From Ceratothoa steindachneri (Eukaryota > Arthropoda > Malacostraca > Isopoda > Cymothoidae), in contig OZ018318.1 in NCBI GenBank assembly GCA_963969495.1, positions 174,394,294 through 174,458,293 of the forward strand: a stretch of DNA of 64,000 nt, given 5' to 3'. The notes under the pieces are model-generated. The model had not been told where the DNA came from. It did not search any database and was given only the letters and a program-made list of their open reading frames with translations. The translations under genes were made by a program, and so were the position numbers. Shown here one piece after another: positions 59,363 through 64,000 of this stretch. Each line of letters starts with the position of its first letter. The stretch's first letter is position 1.

Positions 59363-61682
59363 TACACCTGCAGTATGCGATAATGATATAATTGATTCTT
59401 TTTTATTCGCATGGATTCATTTGCATGGATGCAGATGTATTCTGAATTATGCCCTTAAATATTTTTTTCTTCTTGTTTTAAAAATATTGATTACATTTGA
59501 CGCCAGGAACAAAAGGTATTCGTCTATAAAATGGCCCTTATACGTACAAACTTTTGCGGTTGGTTCTCTCCTCCCGCCTGTAGAATATTTCTGGTGAAAA
59601 TAAGCATGAACCTTTAAATGCCGACAAGGCCAGTGATTGTCAAATGCGAAAGTAGAGTTTGTATGCGTAACTGTCTTAACGTGACATGTTATTTGTCTAC
59701 TTTATGAAGACTTCAGAAGACATTGGGCTTAGATTTTTCAAACGCCATCTCTACAGGACAACTTATGACAGGGAGAAATTTAGTTACAAATATGCTTAAA
59801 ATGACCTCAAAAAGCCCCCGAACAAATCTAAAGATCCAAAACTATATTTTGAGCGTTTAGTTCCATAGAACGATATTCAAGAGTTTACGCCTCTTATTAG
59901 GCATAAAGGCATCGTCGCGCACAATATTCTGGCTAGTTATTACCGAGGCATTTATACATAGAACAAAATCTCACCTTCATTGGATGAGTGTTTGCAATCA
60001 TACAACCAGTATTATCCATTTTACCCCAAAATATAATTTTTATTTCAACTTTTTTACAAATTTCACCAAATTGCCTCAATAAAGCAATTTCCTTAAGAAA
60101 TTGTTTGAATTCAGCCAAGATCTAATATTGGACCTCACATACCATAATTTCGTAGCTGGTGGTAATAGATTAGACATAATGGCTTCAGGATCAATAATTG
60201 CTTCACCTGAGAGAATTATCGCCATTCCACAAATATATTCGCGCCCGAATACGAATAATTTGTTATCTAAAACCTAATAACTGCCAAAAATAATATAAAT
60301 ATAAATTGTGCAACTCGCGAGAGAGGTCACAGTTATGTCGCTTGGAGGAGAATGAGTCTCAAGTAGTTATAAAAATTCATAGTGCATTGCAATGGCAGGC
60401 AAGGCTGCCATGTTGCAATGATGTTTGTTGGATGTTGGATGCTGAATGTTAAATGTTAGTGCATCCCTACTAATGAAATGTAGTAAGGAAAATAAGACTT
60501 TTAAAGAGAAAAATAAGAAAAATTAGTAAATAAAACAGAGAATACGAATAAATATAAATCAAATTGTAATAATAAATGTTACGGAATTTTAACTTAGGCA
60601 CAGAACCTCCAAGCTCGGACTTAAAAGAGAGTTGTGAGAGCCATCTTTTACCTATTGCTCTACGTCTAACCACAATACACACAATTTAACATGAACCTTC
60701 TAGCCTATTTCGTGACGTTAGTTCTTAAAACCTTTATGTTGTTTCACATTTTTTTTGTGTGATCTAATTGCCAAGGTACTCCAAAGGTTAGCCTGGAAAT
60801 TATATTACTTTGGTAATAACATCATAACTATCCAGCGGATTCTAAAGAATTTTGAGACTCCTTTGTTGTTTTACATTCTCTTTCCAATTGTATAATTACC
60901 AAGGTCGTTACAACGTCATTCCGGGAATTATTGAAAGTTTTGAAGGTCGTAAAACCATAAATCAGAATAGGAGAGAGCATGCGACCTTTGGTCAGCCGAT
61001 CTTGTTTTATAAATAGGCTTCTGTCACTCGTTACATATATTATAGAGAAACAATGAAACAACCTCAAATTCTTAAAGCAACACGGTATTTAAGCTATTTT
61101 TACCTTGGAAAAATCTTAAGAGCCAAAGTTTTCTCCTAGCAGGTCGATAACACCAGTTTCTGATTTATCGAATTACATTATGCTTATTCCCTACGACATA
61201 TGTGTGGAACGTGTTGTCTTGCGGACTGGTATAGTGTATTTTTTAGTTTCTTATGACATGTTGCAGACTTCTGCCATTTTTATTTGAGTGTAAGTCGCAA
61301 TCGGTGGTTTTCTGCCTCAGGGCTGTACGATTTGGCTCGTACGCTTGTGCCACCGCTTGCTCCAGTGTTGGAAGTGAGTCTTGGGTTTTGTTGCTATGGA
61401 ATCTAGGGTTGGCGGTTGTGGGTGCTGATCTGTGTAAGGGGATGGGCTGACAGAGGAGAAGGAGAGGAGTGGTGGTGAGGAGGGCCTAATAAAGTCGGAG
61501 TGAAATCGATCTCCGGAGAGAAAGTGAGGTAGAGGTAGCTACATGGTGTATCGTCAGTTCCATAGAGAGGGATTAAACCTATTGGAGAGGATCCAGGACC
61601 AGTGTTTGAACGTTGATCATGAGAGGAGGATTAGTAGAGCGGGATGTTGTCCTGGAAGGGAGTAGTAACTGTGGATTAAGCC

Positions 61683-61812
61683 GGGGTAGGAACACGGAAA
61701 GGGGTGGGAGTAGGAACATGGGAGGGGGTAGGAGTCAGAACTGGGGAGAGGGTAGAAGTAGGAGCTGGGGAAGGGATAGTGGTAGGAACTGGGAAGGGAA
61801 TAGGGGAAAGAT
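61683..61812. repeat. Purine-rich 24-bp minisatellite, copy 3
   Basis: Same array with one 24-bp unit fewer than copies 1 and 2, so that both the plus-strand Arg/Gly-rich frame and the minus-strand Ser/Tyr/Pro frame are each 8 codons shorter yet still open. Length change in whole units is as expected for a variable-number repeat. Confidence 0.8.
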
Positions 61813-62703
61813 GTAGGGAAAGAATATGAATAGGAATTAGGGAACGATCTCATTAACTCTAGCAAAATTCCCATATGCTTAAGAGAATTGAAAGCTTTTT
61901 TATCATTAAGCAAACAATTATAAATAAAAGTTAAAAATTACTAAACATACACAGGTCTAAAGCGCCTATAGAAATGAAGGAACATTGATTTTAATCTTCC
62001 AAAAAGTAAACTGACATAAACAAGATTTGAGAGTTCAAAGAGAGGAATTTATATTTGTGAATGTCTAAACATCTGAATGTATATTAGCTTGCACGAGTTT
62101 AGAGAGCCTTGAGGCAAGAATAAACACTTGTTAATCTCAATAAATAAAAACAATCCTGTGAATGAGGTCCCAATCTTGAAATTAACAAGCTCAAAAAGAA
62201 TATATAAAAACCATTCTCCTTAAACCTCTTTAACAATTTTGAGAGAAATTTTAGCCGTTCATTTGTCACACTCGTTAGCCGAGCAAGGCCATTAGATTAG
62301 TCCTAATCAATTTCTATTCGTTTGCAAGAGAACAAATCAATAAAAGCAATCATAAAAGATATATCTTTGCTAGATCAAGAAACGGAAACAGAGGTGGAAT
62401 TATATCCTGCCCTCTAAAAATGGCTCGGCATTGCAGATATATTTGAGAGACGAACGAAAAAGGGAAGAGGATATGGAGTATGGAATTATTTAAACTTTTT
62501 AAAATTTATTCATCTCCGAAGTATGATCAAACATCAGATCCATATCGGCAGAGCAGCATAAAGCTAGTTAGTCACAAGTAAAGAACAAAGGGAGCTTGAT
62601 TGATGATTCAAGACGAGTTAAAAGGACAAAGGTGAATAAAAGTTCTTAATCACCTTACAAACCAAGTTAAAAAGGGAATCAGTTTCGGAAATACATTCAT
62701 TTA

Positions 62704-63600
62704 CATTATCAATCTAACAGTTTGGAGGGTAGTGCACTTTTAAACTGTTTGCAAGGAAATTTCTTTTTTCCCTTAAATTATTTTTCTTCATTTCAGAAAG
62801 TTATTATTGGCCAAAGGACAGTGTAAAAGAACGGCCTCTGCCCCCTCTCCCTACCCCAATTTATCGCAGACCAGGTGCTATGGACGACGTTATTTCCTGT
62901 TCGAATGTTGTCGAATTTTCGACTCCTGAGCACGTTGGAAAAATATTTCCGAACCCTGCGAAGGCTTTCCAAGACTTCTTCCCCCCCTGCCACCTGGTTT
63001 CGTGGTGGCAAAGAGCCGCGCTGTCTCGCACTTCTCTGCTAAATGATCAATTGACTCAGGCTCCGGTTTAAGATGTCTGGATCTTGTGACTCCTTCCTCC
63101 AAAGTCCCCCTTTTCCACCATAATCGGGCATTCAAACACTCCGGTTATTCTCAAGTTCGAAGTGTCCAGCTCACCCCTGAAGACCATCCTGATCATCTCG
63201 TACCGATACACATTCGTCAGACAGCAGACTTTTCTAGCCGTGATTCTACCCAAGTCAATTGGTAGCTCCTCTGAACGGCAAGTTTTAGAACTTGCGCAAG
63301 AGTATCGCTTCGTTTAATCGAACTGAAGAAAATCTCTATCGATTACCTATGAGGAAAAAGAAGATTCCTCTTTCCGTGGAATTACGAGAATTCCCACATT
63401 CCCCGTTGAACGTCATCTTTGAAGATTGGCTATCTTCATTGTAAGGTTTGTTTGGATCGTGCCCCACTTGCCGCATTCGGATCGTGCTCCATTTCTCTCA
63501 TCGGATTGTTCTCCACTGGCCTTATCGCAAGAAGGACCTTCCTCGAAGTCATCGACCCGTAAGACTGAAACCCAATTTATTATTAGTATTATCAAGTTCC
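62704..63600. other. Higher-GC block, copy 3
   Basis: Counterpart of the block in copies 1 and 2. A small indel near 62763 (TTTCTTTTTTCCC) breaks the upstream part of the plus-strand frame that is open in the other two copies, which supports the view that it is not a maintained gene. Confidence 0.4.
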
Positions 63601-64000
63601 CGTTTTCGATCTGAGCCTAGTTGCATTAATCAATTAATTCCAGTTGAGAATCCTTCCTCATAATAATTAGCAAGAGACTATATCAAATTAAATAATTCCA
63701 TTTTGTCTATTATTATTCTTATTTTGATCTGTGCAAATAAAAATATATTTTTGTGGTTTAAACTTTAACTAACCTTGAACGATAATCTCGGCCTATTAAA
63801 GTCAATCTCGCCAACTATTTATGCACTCTCTTTCATTATTAAGGATTTGAAACCCGACGGCTCAAGTTTGACCTCCTATTCGGTCGTTAATCCTTGCAAA
63901 GATTCCTTCAACGGTTTGCATTGCTGTAGGTGATTAAGTCATCCCCTCCCCACATAATATTGTATGGTATAGTGTGGTTGTACCATGACAGACAGTTGAG

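Larger units (their letters stand above)
57121..64000. repeat. Tandem unit copy 3, truncated by window end
   Basis: Third copy of the repeat. It begins with the same GACTTTATTATCG and follows copies 1 and 2 collinearly to the last base, which corresponds to about 7570 in copy 1. It has neither the DNA transposon nor the LINE found in copy 2 and so serves as an outgroup for those empty sites. In the 1.5-1.85 kb part of the unit it shares several base states with copy 2 against copy 1. Confidence 0.92.

Overview
The window looks like eukaryotic, AT-rich, gene-poor repeat DNA. It carries one long intact open reading frame (a non-LTR retrotransposon) and otherwise decayed mobile elements, microsatellites and non-coding sequence. 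The transposon mix (an EN-RT LINE with a TAA-type tail, piggyBac, a TTAA-targeting transposon with a Mutator/Kolobok-type transposase, a Ty3/gypsy remnant) fits an arthropod. From recollection of the LINE end sequences I would guess a decapod crustacean, perhaps a palaemonid shrimp, but the sequence alone does not prove this. No host gene, rRNA, CRISPR array or prokaryotic-style operon is visible.

Layout. The dominant structure is a direct tandem array of an unit of about 18.8 kb. Copy 1 is about 666-19484 and copy 2 about 19482-46966. Copy 3 starts at about 57121 and is cut by the window end, where position 64000 corresponds to about 7570 in copy 1. Copies 1 and 2 abut at a 3-bp GAC overlap. 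Copies 2 and 3 are separated by about 10.15 kb of spacer (46967-57120). The last 660 bp of that spacer also precede copy 1 (1-666), so the full unit may be spacer plus 18.8 kb, with the spacer lost between copies 1 and 2. By eye the copies differ by a few percent plus many indels.

Copy 2 is about 8.7 kb longer than copy 1, mainly because of three segments: a complete 2.7-kb TTAA-flanked transposon with a broken transposase (24602-27327), a 3.9-kb LINE on the minus strand with an intact 995-codon frame (27408-31300), and a 2.05-kb segment (35758-37811) that copy 1 lacks. Copy 1 instead carries a 315-bp LTR-like piece (12461-12775). Both copies share a gutted piggyBac element and a Tc1/mariner-like transposase scrap. 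All three share a purine-rich 24-bp minisatellite.

The spacer holds a tRNA-derived SINE-like head and a collapsed Ty3/gypsy-type element with primer-binding-site-like sequences on both sides, gag-like and RNase H-like remnants, and a long LTR-like region. That LTR region has a TATA box, a 66-bp triplication and a 326-bp higher-order repeat.

The most interesting items are the LINE polyprotein, whose hydrophobic N-terminus ends in a canonical 2A-like motif (DIELNPGP); the array architecture with its microhomology junctions and a fold-back templated junction; and the LTR higher-order repeats. Most short open frames in the shared unit start at GTG or TTG and differ between copies mainly by amino-acid-changing substitutions, so I do not treat them as genes.
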